A stretch of 64,000 nucleotides of DNA from Pelagihabitans sp947500445 (GTDB taxonomy: Bacteria > Bacteroidota > Bacteroidia > Flavobacteriales > Flavobacteriaceae). The stretch lies in NCBI RefSeq assembly GCF_050589625.1, contig NZ_JBNGOP010000001.1, positions 62,001 through 126,000 of the forward strand, read 5' to 3'. The notes below the pieces were generated by a model that had not been told where the DNA came from, ran no database searches, and was given only the letters and a program-made list of their open reading frames with translations. Each line of letters begins with the position of its first letter. The stretch's first letter is position 1. Made by a program: the position numbers and the translations under genes. Below are positions 1-7,151 of this stretch, one piece after another.

Positions 1-156
1 AATATAGCTCTGGTTTTTAGATACCCAAGCCTCTGTTTTTGAAGCACCTTCATCCAAACTACTAAAAACTTCGGCGGTCGTACTTTCCTGCTCATCGAAC
101 TGCTGTTCCTCTTCCTTGTTTTTAGGTTTGTACCCACGCTTTTTATATGTTGCCAT
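1..156 (-). CDS. Tetratricopeptide-repeat protein, N-terminal part (cut by window edge)
   Basis: Fifty-two codons run in frame from an ATG at 154-156 to the left edge. The visible part is the charged N-terminal region (MATYKKRGYKPKNKEEE...), rich in Lys and Glu, which in Flavobacteriaceae precedes a membrane anchor and TPR repeats in the protein encoded divergently from recF. The repeats lie outside the window, so the assignment rests on this N-terminal pattern and the gene order. The gene is divergent from recF and a -7 box lies at 178-185. Family membership is probable; the function (often an envelope or YfgM-like scaffold) is not shown. Confidence 0.6.
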   Translation of the reverse strand, partial: MATYKKRGYKPKNKEEEQQFDEQESTTAEVFSSLDEGASKTEAWVSKNQSYI

Positions 157-177
157 CGTATTATTTTATTGGTCGCG

Positions 178-185
178 CAAAAATA
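178..185 (-). promoter_or_regulatory. -7 promoter box for the TPR protein
   Basis: On the minus strand the sequence reads TATTTTTG, matching the Bacteroidota sigma-A -7 consensus TAnnTTTG. It lies 21 nt before the start codon at 156. No convincing -33 TTTG was found at the standard 19-nt spacing. Confidence 0.45.
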
Positions 186-221
186 AAGTTTTTATCCAAA
201 ACCGAAAGGGTATTTATTCGT

Positions 222-229
222 TATTTTTG
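222..229 (+). promoter_or_regulatory. Possible -7 box for recF
   Basis: TATTTTTG on the plus strand, 55 nt before the recF start codon, fits the TAnnTTTG consensus. The -33 element is not recognisable, so this is tentative. Confidence 0.35.
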
Positions 230-284
230 GATATTTTACCGACCCCGGTATCCTCCGAATACTTGAAAACCAGACCTTGTATCC

Positions 285-1364
285 ATGTTCCTAAAAAAGT
301 TATCGCTAGTAAATTACAAAAACGTTGCTTCGAGCGAATTTGAGTTCGATAGCAAGATCAATTGTTTTGTAGGTGCGAACGGAATCGGGAAAACCAATAT
401 TTTAGACGCCATTTACCACCTCTCGTTCGGTAAAAGCTATTTCAACCCCATCGCAAGTCAAAATATTAAGCATGGGGAGGCCTTTTTTGTCATCGAGGGA
501 GAATTTGAGAAATCGGAACGAAACGAAAAAATTACCTGTACCCTAAAAAAAGGCAGTAAAAAACTGATCAAACGAAACGGAAAAATATACGATAAACTAT
601 CCGAACATATCGGTTTTTTGCCCCTTGTCATCATTTCGCCTTCCGATCGGGATTTGATCATAGAAGGCAGTGATACCCGAAGAAAATTTATCGACGGCGT
701 CATTTCGTTATCCGATAGAGAATACCTGCAAGACCTACTGCGCTACAATAAAATTCTTTCGCAACGGAATTCCTTATTGAAGTATTTTAATGTCAACCAA
801 ACGTTCGACGGGGAAACCCTATCGGTCTATGACAAGCAACTGGAACAATATGGCGTCCCCATATTTGAAAAAAGAACCGGGTTCCTGGAACAGTTCGCCC
901 CCATATTCCAAGAACAATATCTTCGTATTTCCGGAGGCCGCGAAACCGTGACCCTCACATATGACAGTAAACTGAACCAAGTTGATTTTCCAGCACTCCT
1001 AGAGCAAAATAAGGATCGTGACCGTGCGCTGCAGTATACCAGTGTAGGCATCCATAAAGACGATCTTGGGTTTGAAATTTCAGGATTTCCCATAAAAAAA
1101 TTTGGTAGCCAAGGCCAACAAAAGTCTTTCTTGATCGCCTTAAAGTTTGCCCAGTTCCAGTTTATCAAAGCCCGCGCAAAAACGACACCGATTTTATTAT
1201 TGGACGATATTTTTGATAAATTGGACGAACATCGCGTAGGCCATATCATCTCATTGGTCAACGATGCCAACTTTGGCCAGATCTTTATTAGCGATACCCA
1301 TGCCGAACGGACCGAAAATGTAGTAAAGGAAATCCACCAATCGTATAAAATATTTAAATTGTAA
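285..1364 (+). CDS. recF: DNA replication and repair protein RecF
   Basis: RecF is an ATPase of the SMC/ABC type that, with RecO and RecR, loads RecA at gapped DNA. The 359-residue length is normal for the family. The N-terminal Walker A motif GANGIGKT is at residues 30-37, an SQGQQ-type signature follows at about 274, and the Walker B stretch ILLLDD is at 303-308, just before the D-loop. The ATG at 285 places the usual short beta strand (LKKLSLVNYKN) at the N terminus. The stop codon overlaps the next start codon (TAATG), so translation of the lipoprotein gene downstream is probably coupled. The position between a divergent TPR gene and a DUF721 gene is the standard flavobacterial arrangement. 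Confidence 0.97.
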   Translation: MFLKKLSLVNYKNVASSEFEFDSKINCFVGANGIGKTNILDAIYHLSFGKSYFNPIASQNIKHGEAFFVIEGEFEKSERNEKITCTLKKGSKKLIKRNGKIYDKLSEHIGFLPLVIISPSDRDLIIEGSDTRRKFIDGVISLSDREYLQDLLRYNKILSQRNSLLKYFNVNQTFDGETLSVYDKQLEQYGVPIFEKRTGFLEQFAPIFQEQYLRISGGRETVTLTYDSKLNQVDFPALLEQNKDRDRALQYTSVGIHKDDLGFEISGFPIKKFGSQGQQKSFLIALKFAQFQFIKARAKTTPILLLDDIFDKLDEHRVGHIISLVNDANFGQIFISDTHAERTENVVKEIHQSYKIFKL

Positions 1365-1909
1365 TGATGTCATCCGAAGTTTTTCCCGTCATTAACCGAT
1401 GGGCGTTCCATACCGATTCTTTTTCGTTGTCCGGACCACGGCCCGTTGGCGCAAAAAAGATTTCTGCCCGCCCACAACTGCTCCGTTTAGGTGCGAAGCT
1501 TTTACTGCCGGTATTGGTATTGTTGCTGGGCGGTTGTAAAGAAAGCGTTTCATCGGACAATCTTTCCAAACTGGGCGGATATTGGGAAATCGAACAGGTC
1601 ATTTTTTCCAACGGCGAAAGCAAAACCTATACTGCCAGCACGGTAATCGATTTTATCCATATTGAGGCATTACAGGGATTCCGGAAAAAAGTACAACCGA
1701 AATTGGACGGTACCTACGGCACCTCCAACGATGCGGAAATGTTTACGGTACAAGAACGGGACGGACGTTTCTTTTTAGCATACCGTAACGACCTCAGCAA
1801 TTGGGAAGAGGAACTGGTCGCCCTCGATAACGATGCTTTTTCGCTTCTGAACGAAAAGGGAATTCGATACGATTACAAAAGATTCGAACCAATTTCCATA
1901 ACACCATAA
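1364..1909 (+). CDS. Lipocalin-like lipoprotein of unknown role
   Basis: The protein has 181 residues with a hydrophobic stretch and lipobox (LLLGGC) at roughly residues 46-58, so the mature part starts unusually late: about 40 hydrophilic residues precede the signal-like segment. No later ATG is available before the lipobox, so either this long N terminus is real or translation starts at a non-ATG codon closer to the lipobox. The first ATG overlaps the recF stop and a second ATG follows at 1367. The mature part (about 120 residues) is beta-rich with Trp/Glu near its start (GGYWEIEQV), as in the small lipocalin-like proteins usually found between recF and the DUF721 gene in this family. The stop again overlaps the next start (TAATG). 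The lipoprotein assignment is fairly safe; the lipocalin fold is inferred from context and pattern. Confidence 0.75.
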   Translation: MMSSEVFPVINRWAFHTDSFSLSGPRPVGAKKISARPQLLRLGAKLLLPVLVLLLGGCKESVSSDNLSKLGGYWEIEQVIFSNGESKTYTASTVIDFIHIEALQGFRKKVQPKLDGTYGTSNDAEMFTVQERDGRFFLAYRNDLSNWEEELVALDNDAFSLLNEKGIRYDYKRFEPISITP

Positions 1910-2205
1910 TGGCGAAAAGAAAAAAAGACAATTTACAATTGGGCGATGCCTTAAAGGCCTTTATAAAGGAGAATAAGCTGGAAAAAGGAATGAACAAGGT
2001 AGCTGTGCGCGATGCCTGGGCCGCCTTAATGGGAAACGGCGTAAACAACTATACTACAGCGGTAGAACTTCGTAACGACACCTTGTACGTATCGCTGTCT
2101 TCGTCGGTCCTGAGAGAGGAGCTAAGCCATGGAAAATCAAAAATCATTACCATGTTGAACAACGAGCTGGGCGAAGAGGTCATCGCAAAATTAGTACTAC
2201 GGTAG
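1909..2205 (+). CDS. DUF721 domain protein
   Basis: A 98-residue basic protein beginning with a Lys-rich tail, followed by the DUF721 core: W at about 33 in a short helix (RDAWAALMG), then a strand pair (TLYVSLSSSVLREELSH) and a closing helix (IITMLNNELGEE). Family members are small proteins near recF or dnaA; they are thought to bind nucleic acid or replication proteins, but no biochemical role is established. It is coupled to the lipoprotein gene by a one-base start/stop overlap, giving a recF-lipoprotein-DUF721 operon. Confidence 0.88.
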   Translation: MAKRKKDNLQLGDALKAFIKENKLEKGMNKVAVRDAWAALMGNGVNNYTTAVELRNDTLYVSLSSSVLREELSHGKSKIITMLNNELGEEVIAKLVLR

Positions 2206-2210
2206 TCGGT

Positions 2211-2780
2211 ATGGAGGCACTAGGGGAATATATACGGTCCTATTTTGGCGTTTCGTCCGATGCACTCCATCAAATACTGCCTTTTTTTGAAATACAATCC
2301 CTTCCCAAGGGTACTTTTTATACCAAACAGGACACTTATTGCACTACCCTGAGCTTTGTAAAAGAAGGCTACCTACGCATATTTGCCGAAACGGAACATC
2401 GGGAAGTTACCCAATGGATCGCTTCTTCAGGATATTTTGTTACCGATATGTCCAGTTTTATGTTCCACCAAAAAGCCCGGTTCAGCATTCAGGCGCTTAC
2501 GGACTGTGAAACCTTCACCATAAAAAGGGCCGACTACCAAAAATTGCAGGAAACCGTTGACGACTGGCCGATGCTTGAAAAAATGTTTTTGACCAAATGC
2601 TTTGTCACCTTGGAGAACAGGGTGTTTGAACTACTGTCGCTACCCGCCGCGGAACGCTACCGGCTCTTTTTTGAGGCGAACAAGGAAATGTTCCGCCATG
2701 TTCCGTTGCAATATATTGCCACCATGCTAGGGATGACCCCTGAAACCCTAAGCCGCATACGCGCAAAAAAAACTTCTTGA
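2211..2780 (+). CDS. Crp/Fnr-family transcriptional regulator
   Basis: A 189-residue protein with a cyclic-nucleotide-binding-like beta barrel in the first 115 residues and a compact helix-turn-helix at the end (YIATMLGMTPETLSRIR), typical of the short Crp-like regulators of Bacteroidota. It lacks a run of Cys residues, so an Fnr-like iron-sulfur cluster is unlikely; the ligand is unknown. The gene starts 5 nt after the DUF721 stop, but many such regulators act on a neighbouring gene, and the SRPBCC gene at 2868 is a reasonable candidate target. Confidence 0.9.
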   Translation: MEALGEYIRSYFGVSSDALHQILPFFEIQSLPKGTFYTKQDTYCTTLSFVKEGYLRIFAETEHREVTQWIASSGYFVTDMSSFMFHQKARFSIQALTDCETFTIKRADYQKLQETVDDWPMLEKMFLTKCFVTLENRVFELLSLPAAERYRLFFEANKEMFRHVPLQYIATMLGMTPETLSRIRAKKTS

Positions 2781-2809
2781 TATTTGTCAAGCGATACCGT
2801 TTTTGTCCA

Positions 2810-2841
2810 TTGCATCTTTGTATAATACCATTTTAACTTTG
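2810..2841 (+). promoter_or_regulatory. Candidate promoter of the SRPBCC gene, -7 box inside a repeat
   Basis: TAACTTTG (2834-2841) matches the TAnnTTTG -7 consensus exactly and lies 26 nt before the ATG at 2868. A TTG at 2810-2812 lies 21 nt upstream, slightly longer than the ideal 19. The -7 box is part of the solitary terminal repeat at 2825-2850. Confidence 0.5.
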
Positions 2842-2850
2842 AAATGGTAT
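2825..2850. repeat. Solitary terminal repeat of the 145-162 bp element family
   Basis: A 26-bp sequence with 9-bp perfect inverted ends (ATACCATTT / AAATGGTAT) around TAACTTTG. It is the same sequence that caps the full elements at 13132-13293 and 35185-35329, here without an element body. Confidence 0.7.
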
Positions 2851-2867
2851 GACAAAAACAAACTGGG

Positions 2868-3293
2868 ATGACAATAGCTACAGAAATCAGTATCGAAGCC
2901 CCTGCAGAGAAAGTATGGGCCGTGCTTATCGACTTTGACAACTACCCCAACTGGAACCCATTCATCACGAATATTTCGGGAACTCCCAAAAAAGGTGCTG
3001 TTTTAGGTATTCAGATAGGCACGATGCGCTTTCGGCCACAAGTGTTGGAATGCAATAGCCCTAAAACCTTAAAATGGTTGGGAAGTTTATGGTTCAAAGG
3101 CATTTTTGATGGAGAACATCTGTTTGAGATACGGCCCGAAGGCCCCGAAAAAACAACATTTCGTCAAGTAGAGACGTTTTCCGGTCTTACGGTTCCTTTA
3201 TTCAAACGAAAATTGCAACACGATACCAAAAATGGTTTCATCGCCATGAACAAGGCGCTCAAATTGCAATGCGAAGAACAGCAGTTTTCTTAA
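2868..3293 (+). CDS. SRPBCC (START-like) domain protein
   Basis: A 141-residue single-domain protein of the polyketide-cyclase/START-like fold: the opening strand (MTIATEISIEAPAEKVWAVL) is followed by the characteristic DFDNYPNWNPFI segment, then the antiparallel sheet and a long C-terminal helix. These proteins bind hydrophobic ligands in the cytoplasm; the ligand cannot be read from the sequence. The gene stands alone between a Crp-like regulator and ndk (convergent), with its likely promoter inside a repeat sequence. Confidence 0.88.
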   Translation: MTIATEISIEAPAEKVWAVLIDFDNYPNWNPFITNISGTPKKGAVLGIQIGTMRFRPQVLECNSPKTLKWLGSLWFKGIFDGEHLFEIRPEGPEKTTFRQVETFSGLTVPLFKRKLQHDTKNGFIAMNKALKLQCEEQQFS

Positions 3294-3442
3294 GCTGGTC
3301 CGATACCCAAACCTTCACATTCACATTTTGTAGCTTGGCTCGAACATTACAGGCTTTGGCAGTCAATAAGTGTTAATGGCAACGCAAGCAAAAAACAACT
3401 TTCTTCCAAACTCCAAAGAACAGCGCGAGTGGTATTCATAAA

Positions 3443-3472
3443 AAAGGCAGCGTTTCCGCTGCCTTTCTTTTG
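3443..3472. terminator. Bidirectional terminator between the SRPBCC gene and ndk
   Basis: Perfect 10-bp stem AAAGGCAGCG (3443-3452) / CGCTGCCTTT (3457-3466) with a TTTC loop, T-rich on the plus strand after it and A-rich before it. It can therefore stop both converging transcripts. Confidence 0.85.
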
Positions 3473-3495
3473 TGCTGTTGGTTCTTTAATCCGTA

Positions 3496-3915
3496 TTAAT
3501 AAATTTCTCTACCGGCAAAATGAAATGCACCTTCAATGGCGGCATTCTCATCGCTATCCGATCCGTGCACGGCATTTTCACCAATATCCTTCGCAAAAAG
3601 TTTTCGAATGGTTCCTTCCGCTGCTTCCGCAGGGTTGGTTGCCCCGATCAAGGCCCGAAAGTCCTCAACGGCATTGTCCTTTTCCAAAATGGCCGAGACG
3701 ATAGGCCCTCTGGTCATAAAACTGACCAAATCGCCAAAAAATGGACGTTCTTTATGTATGGCATAGAATGCTTCGGCATCTCTCTTGCTCAACTGTGTGT
3801 ATTTCATTGCAACGATCTTAAAGCCGGCTCCGCTAATTTTTTCCAAAATTGCTCCGATATGTCCATTTTCAACGGCATCGGGCTTGATCATTGTAAACGT
3901 TCTATTTGTTGTCAT
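3496..3915 (-). CDS. ndk: Nucleoside diphosphate kinase
   Basis: Transfers the gamma phosphate between nucleoside triphosphates and diphosphates through a phosphohistidine. The 139-residue length is standard. The opening MIKPDAV segment, the nucleotide-binding basic residues and the active-site His117 in NAVHGSDS are all present. A strong promoter lies just upstream on the minus strand, and the gene converges with the SRPBCC gene across a bidirectional terminator. Confidence 0.98.
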   Translation of the reverse strand: MTTNRTFTMIKPDAVENGHIGAILEKISGAGFKIVAMKYTQLSKRDAEAFYAIHKERPFFGDLVSFMTRGPIVSAILEKDNAVEDFRALIGATNPAEAAEGTIRKLFAKDIGENAVHGSDSDENAAIEGAFHFAGREIY

Positions 3916-3931
3916 GCTTAAAAATTTTGCG

Positions 3932-3961
3932 CAAAATTAAGCTTTTCCTTACAATGGACAA
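3932..3961 (-). promoter_or_regulatory. ndk promoter
   Basis: On the minus strand, TTG (complement of 3959-3961), exactly 19 nt, then TAATTTTG (complement of 3932-3939). This is a very good match to the Bacteroidota housekeeping promoter and lies 16 nt before the ndk start codon. Confidence 0.75.
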
Positions 3962-4111
3962 CTATTTATGGGATTGCCTTAGATGAATTTATCTATACCA
4001 TGAAATACGGAATTGCCTAAATCGTTAGCGGCCATCATCAAATGGTCGTGCTTACCTCTTAATGAACAGTAGGCTTTGGCCAACATTTTGGAAGGGTTGG
4101 GTTTACCAGCG

Positions 4112-5176
4112 TCATTTACCGCCATAAGATCGGTCCAGCTCATGAAGCGTTTGGCCATTGTCCCCGATCATTTTCATAGAAACGGTATTGTTTAAAAAAT
4201 CGAAACGCAACAGCCCGAAACTCTCGTCCGATACCACGCTACCGACCCGGAAAGGGTTCGGCTCCCCTTTGAAATTGGAAACGGCATGGGTAAGACCACT
4301 ACTCGTGAAGTCGACCAAAGGATAATCCAAATCGGCGACCGAGGTCTGTGAAAATTCCGAAATATGACGGTCTCCCGAAAGAATAAGGACACCAGCGGCC
4401 CCGGAGTCAGCAATTGTTTTTTTCAAACGGTCCACCTCATGCGGAAAATTGCCCCATGTCTCCCAACCGTGTTCGTTCGAAAGCACTTGAATACTGCTGA
4501 CGATAACATTAAAATTGGCATCGGAGGCATTCAACTCCTTGGTGAGCCATTCCCATTGTTTATCCCCTAAAATGGTACCATCCCCATACGCATTCGATTT
4601 GGTGCGCTTAACGGTAACCGTATCCAAGGTCAACGGCGTTCTAAAATACCGTGTATCCAAAACGATTACTTTTACCCTTCCGTCCGGCAACCGATACTCG
4701 TGGCTGGTATAAATACCTTCTTGGGTACGTCTGGGACTGTCCATGGGTACGTCCATAAAATCTAAAAATGCCTGTTGGCTCTCTTTCTTTACCGGAAACT
4801 CACTCCCGCCATCGTTCACACCGTAGTCATGGTCATCCCAAGTGCCGATTACCGGTATGGCGGCCCTCAATTCGCGGTACCCCTTCAATCCCTTTTGCGC
4901 CCCGTATAGTTGTTGTAGTTTTTGAATATCCTCGGTATCGGCATAAATATTGTCGCCCCCCCATATCCATAGGTCGGGTTCCAATGCAATAATATCGTCC
5001 CAAAGGAAGTTTTTGATACTGGTTTTATTGCAGGACCCAAATGCTATGGTAAAAGCTTCGGCATCGGAAGTTTCCTTTTCCTCCAAATCATTTTTTGCCG
5101 TAGCATTACGGTTCGCCTTACAGCTACCCAAAATACAACCCACCGCCAATACCCACACCAATATATTTACTTTCAT
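4112..5176 (-). CDS. PhoD-like alkaline phosphatase/phosphodiesterase, lipoprotein
   Basis: A metallophosphoesterase of the alkaline phosphatase D type, probably periplasmic or surface-exposed. The start is set at the ATG at 5176 (354 aa) because it directly precedes a signal peptide ending in the lipobox ILGSC; an open frame continues 23 codons further upstream but runs into an inverted repeat. Metal-site motifs seen in order are FGSCN near the start of the mature domain, GGDNIYAD, TWDDHDYG(V)ND, LDTRYFR and SGDRHISEF near the C-terminal end. The substrate (phosphate mono- or diester) is not determined. The gene is monocistronic; a perfect 17-bp inverted repeat lies 66-118 nt upstream of the start. 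Confidence 0.9.
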   Translation of the reverse strand: MKVNILVWVLAVGCILGSCKANRNATAKNDLEEKETSDAEAFTIAFGSCNKTSIKNFLWDDIIALEPDLWIWGGDNIYADTEDIQKLQQLYGAQKGLKGYRELRAAIPVIGTWDDHDYGVNDGGSEFPVKKESQQAFLDFMDVPMDSPRRTQEGIYTSHEYRLPDGRVKVIVLDTRYFRTPLTLDTVTVKRTKSNAYGDGTILGDKQWEWLTKELNASDANFNVIVSSIQVLSNEHGWETWGNFPHEVDRLKKTIADSGAAGVLILSGDRHISEFSQTSVADLDYPLVDFTSSGLTHAVSNFKGEPNPFRVGSVVSDESFGLLRFDFLNNTVSMKMIGDNGQTLHELDRSYGGK

Positions 5177-5241
5177 CTGTTTAAAATTTTGTAGTTTATT
5201 GAAAATGAAGAAACTAAAAATTTCTGCACTTTCAGTAATTC

Positions 5242-5294
5242 GCATAAACTTGTTTTAATCATCTCGATAGAGTATGCTTAAAACAAGTTTATGC
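5242..5294. repeat. Perfect 17-bp inverted repeat with 19-nt spacer
   Basis: GCATAAACTTGTTTTAA at 5242-5258 is the exact reverse complement of 5278-5294; the spacer is 5259-5277. It sits between the divergent phosphatase and nrnA genes. Confidence 0.85.
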
Positions 5295-5456
5295 CCATTT
5301 CATCTGTTAATATTTATTGTTTTTTAATGGTCAGATGTAATTCGCCAATAATCATTTCGGTCGGTATCAAGTATTGTTATGGCTCATTTCATAACAATAC
5401 AATTTCTTTGTCCTAAAAATAGCACTTTTCAGCAATACCACTATGTTATTAAATTG

Positions 5457-5464
5457 TATCTTTG
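5457..5464 (+). promoter_or_regulatory. -7 box of nrnA, 5 nt before the start codon
   Basis: TATCTTTG matches TAnnTTTG. With only 5 nt between the box and ATG 5470, transcription would start at or next to the start codon, suggesting a leaderless or nearly leaderless mRNA. Confidence 0.5.
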
Positions 5465-5469
5465 CGCCC

Positions 5470-6492
5470 ATGAATTTTGAGGATATTAAGACCGTACAAA
5501 AATTACTCTCCCAACCACAAAAAATCGTTATCGTACCCCATAAAAACCCCGATGGTGATGCTATCGGCTCTACTTTGGGACTGTGCCATTTTCTAAATTC
5601 ACTGGGGCAATCCGCAGCTGTGGTGGCCCCTAACGATTTTCCAAAATTCTTAAAATGGATTCCGGGTAGTGAGGGCGTAATCAATTTTGAGAAACAGAAC
5701 ATACAGGCCAAAGAAAAATTGAACGAGGCCAGCTTGATATTCACTTTGGATTTTAACCATTTGGGAAGGGCCGGCCAAATGGAACCGCTTTTAAAAACGC
5801 TGGATGTACCCTTTATCATGATCGATCATCATCAAAGTCCTGAGGATTATGCCGCGGTCATGTATTCCGATGTCACCATGAGTTCCACCTGCGAAATGGT
5901 CTATAATTTCATCATGTCGCTCGATGGCGGGCAAGCCATTACCGCGGATATTGCCAACTGCCTTTACACCGGCATTATGACGGACACCGGTTCCTTTAAA
6001 TACGCATCGACTACCGCAAAAACACACCAAATCGTCGCCGATTTGATCGAAAAGGGTGCCGACAACACCAAAATACACACTCAGGTGTTCGATACCAATG
6101 CCCCGAGCAGGTTACATATTTTGGGATGTGCCCTCAAAAATATGGTGATATTGGATGCCTATGCCACCGCCTATATCACCCTAAGTCAAGAAGAGTTGAA
6201 CCAGTACGATTACAAAAAAGGCGATACCGAGGGCATCGTGAACTATGGCCTTACCTTAGAGGGTATAAATTTCGCCGTAATCTTTATTGAAAACAAAGAG
6301 GAAGGCATTATAAAAATATCGTTCCGTTCCAGCGGGGATTTCTCCGTGAACGAATTTGCCAGGACCTATTTTGAAGGGGGCGGGCATAAAAACGCCGCGG
6401 GGGGAAAAAGCGATTTTTCTATGGAAGAGACCATAACGCGCTTTTTGGATTATGTAAAAGCGACCAGAAAACCCCTTGTAAAAAACGTCTAA
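5470..6492 (+). CDS. nrnA: DHH-family oligoribonuclease / pAp phosphatase (NrnA type)
   Basis: Degrades very short RNA oligonucleotides and dephosphorylates 3'-phosphoadenosine 5'-phosphate. The 340-residue protein has the two-domain DHH/DHHA1 layout: HKNPDGDAIG near residue 23, the DHH motif (DHHQSP) near residue 119, and the DHHA1 glycine-rich motif GGGHKNAAGG near residue 303. The ATG at 5470 is chosen over an in-frame ATG 27 nt upstream because the -7 box lies between them and the conserved domain starts soon after. It heads the nrnA-gldI-PPIase series typical of Flavobacteriaceae. Confidence 0.93.
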   Translation: MNFEDIKTVQKLLSQPQKIVIVPHKNPDGDAIGSTLGLCHFLNSLGQSAAVVAPNDFPKFLKWIPGSEGVINFEKQNIQAKEKLNEASLIFTLDFNHLGRAGQMEPLLKTLDVPFIMIDHHQSPEDYAAVMYSDVTMSSTCEMVYNFIMSLDGGQAITADIANCLYTGIMTDTGSFKYASTTAKTHQIVADLIEKGADNTKIHTQVFDTNAPSRLHILGCALKNMVILDAYATAYITLSQEELNQYDYKKGDTEGIVNYGLTLEGINFAVIFIENKEEGIIKISFRSSGDFSVNEFARTYFEGGGHKNAAGGKSDFSMEETITRFLDYVKATRKPLVKNV

Positions 6493-6542
6493 AACCCTTT
6501 TGGTTTACGTACCATATAAACGAAAAGCGCTTGGAAAGCCGT

Positions 6543-7136
6543 ATGAAAGCAATACCGATTTTTTCGACTATTTTTAAAGTCAACTTTTGTCTATCGTTAC
6601 TTTTAATGTTCTTAGCGGTAAGTTGCGGACAACCGGAACCCAGAAGACCAAAAGACGTTAAGAGCGGCAGTTATTACGAAGAGTCCATAGCAAGGAGCAA
6701 GGAAATTTTAGCGGCGGAAGAAGCGCTAATGCAAGAAATTATCAAAAGCGATACGCTGCACAAATACCGCCAAAGTGCCAACGGTTCGTGGTACTACTAT
6801 GATATCAAGAACGAGACGGCAACATACCTTCCAAAACCGGACGATTTAGTGACCATGGCCTACAATCTCGTTAGTTTTGAAAACGACACCCTATACAGCA
6901 TGGAGTCCAAGGGAGTACAGGTGTACAAAGTGGACAAGCAAGAACTCTTTCCCGGACTTCGAAATAGTATAAAAATCTTAAAAGAAGGGGAAGTCGCCAC
7001 ATTTTTGTTTCCCTCATCCCTCGCATACGGATATCCCGGAGATGGGGATAAGGTGGGAATTAACATGCCGCTAAAGGCGACCATATCCATTCTTAAAGTA
7101 GTACCTGCTCCGGAAGAAACACAACAAATTCAATAA
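6543..7136 (+). CDS. gldI: Gliding motility lipoprotein GldI, FKBP-type peptidyl-prolyl isomerase
   Basis: GldI is one of the Gld lipoproteins required for gliding and type IX secretion in Flavobacterium johnsoniae. The protein (197 aa from ATG 6543; a TTG at 6531 is also in frame) has a signal peptide with lipobox LAVSC, a polar linker with helical repeats (SKEILAAEEALMQEI), and an FKBP-like domain from about residue 95 ending in the conserved PSSLAYGYPG...INMPLKATISIL segment. It starts 50 nt after nrnA and is followed 15 nt later by another PPIase lipoprotein. Its likely role is folding of exported or outer-membrane proteins of the motility/T9SS machinery. Confidence 0.92.
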   Translation: MKAIPIFSTIFKVNFCLSLLLMFLAVSCGQPEPRRPKDVKSGSYYEESIARSKEILAAEEALMQEIIKSDTLHKYRQSANGSWYYYDIKNETATYLPKPDDLVTMAYNLVSFENDTLYSMESKGVQVYKVDKQELFPGLRNSIKILKEGEVATFLFPSSLAYGYPGDGDKVGINMPLKATISILKVVPAPEETQQIQ

Positions 7137-7151
7137 CAATTTTAATATTAA

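Noticed and set aside
827..1270. 147-codon minus-strand frame inside recF
   Set aside because: Antisense to the conserved RecF domain; no separate support.
3340..3440. Region before the terminator at 3443 as a small RNA gene
   Set aside because: No promoter, structure or terminator pattern that separates it from ordinary 3' gap sequence of the SRPBCC gene.
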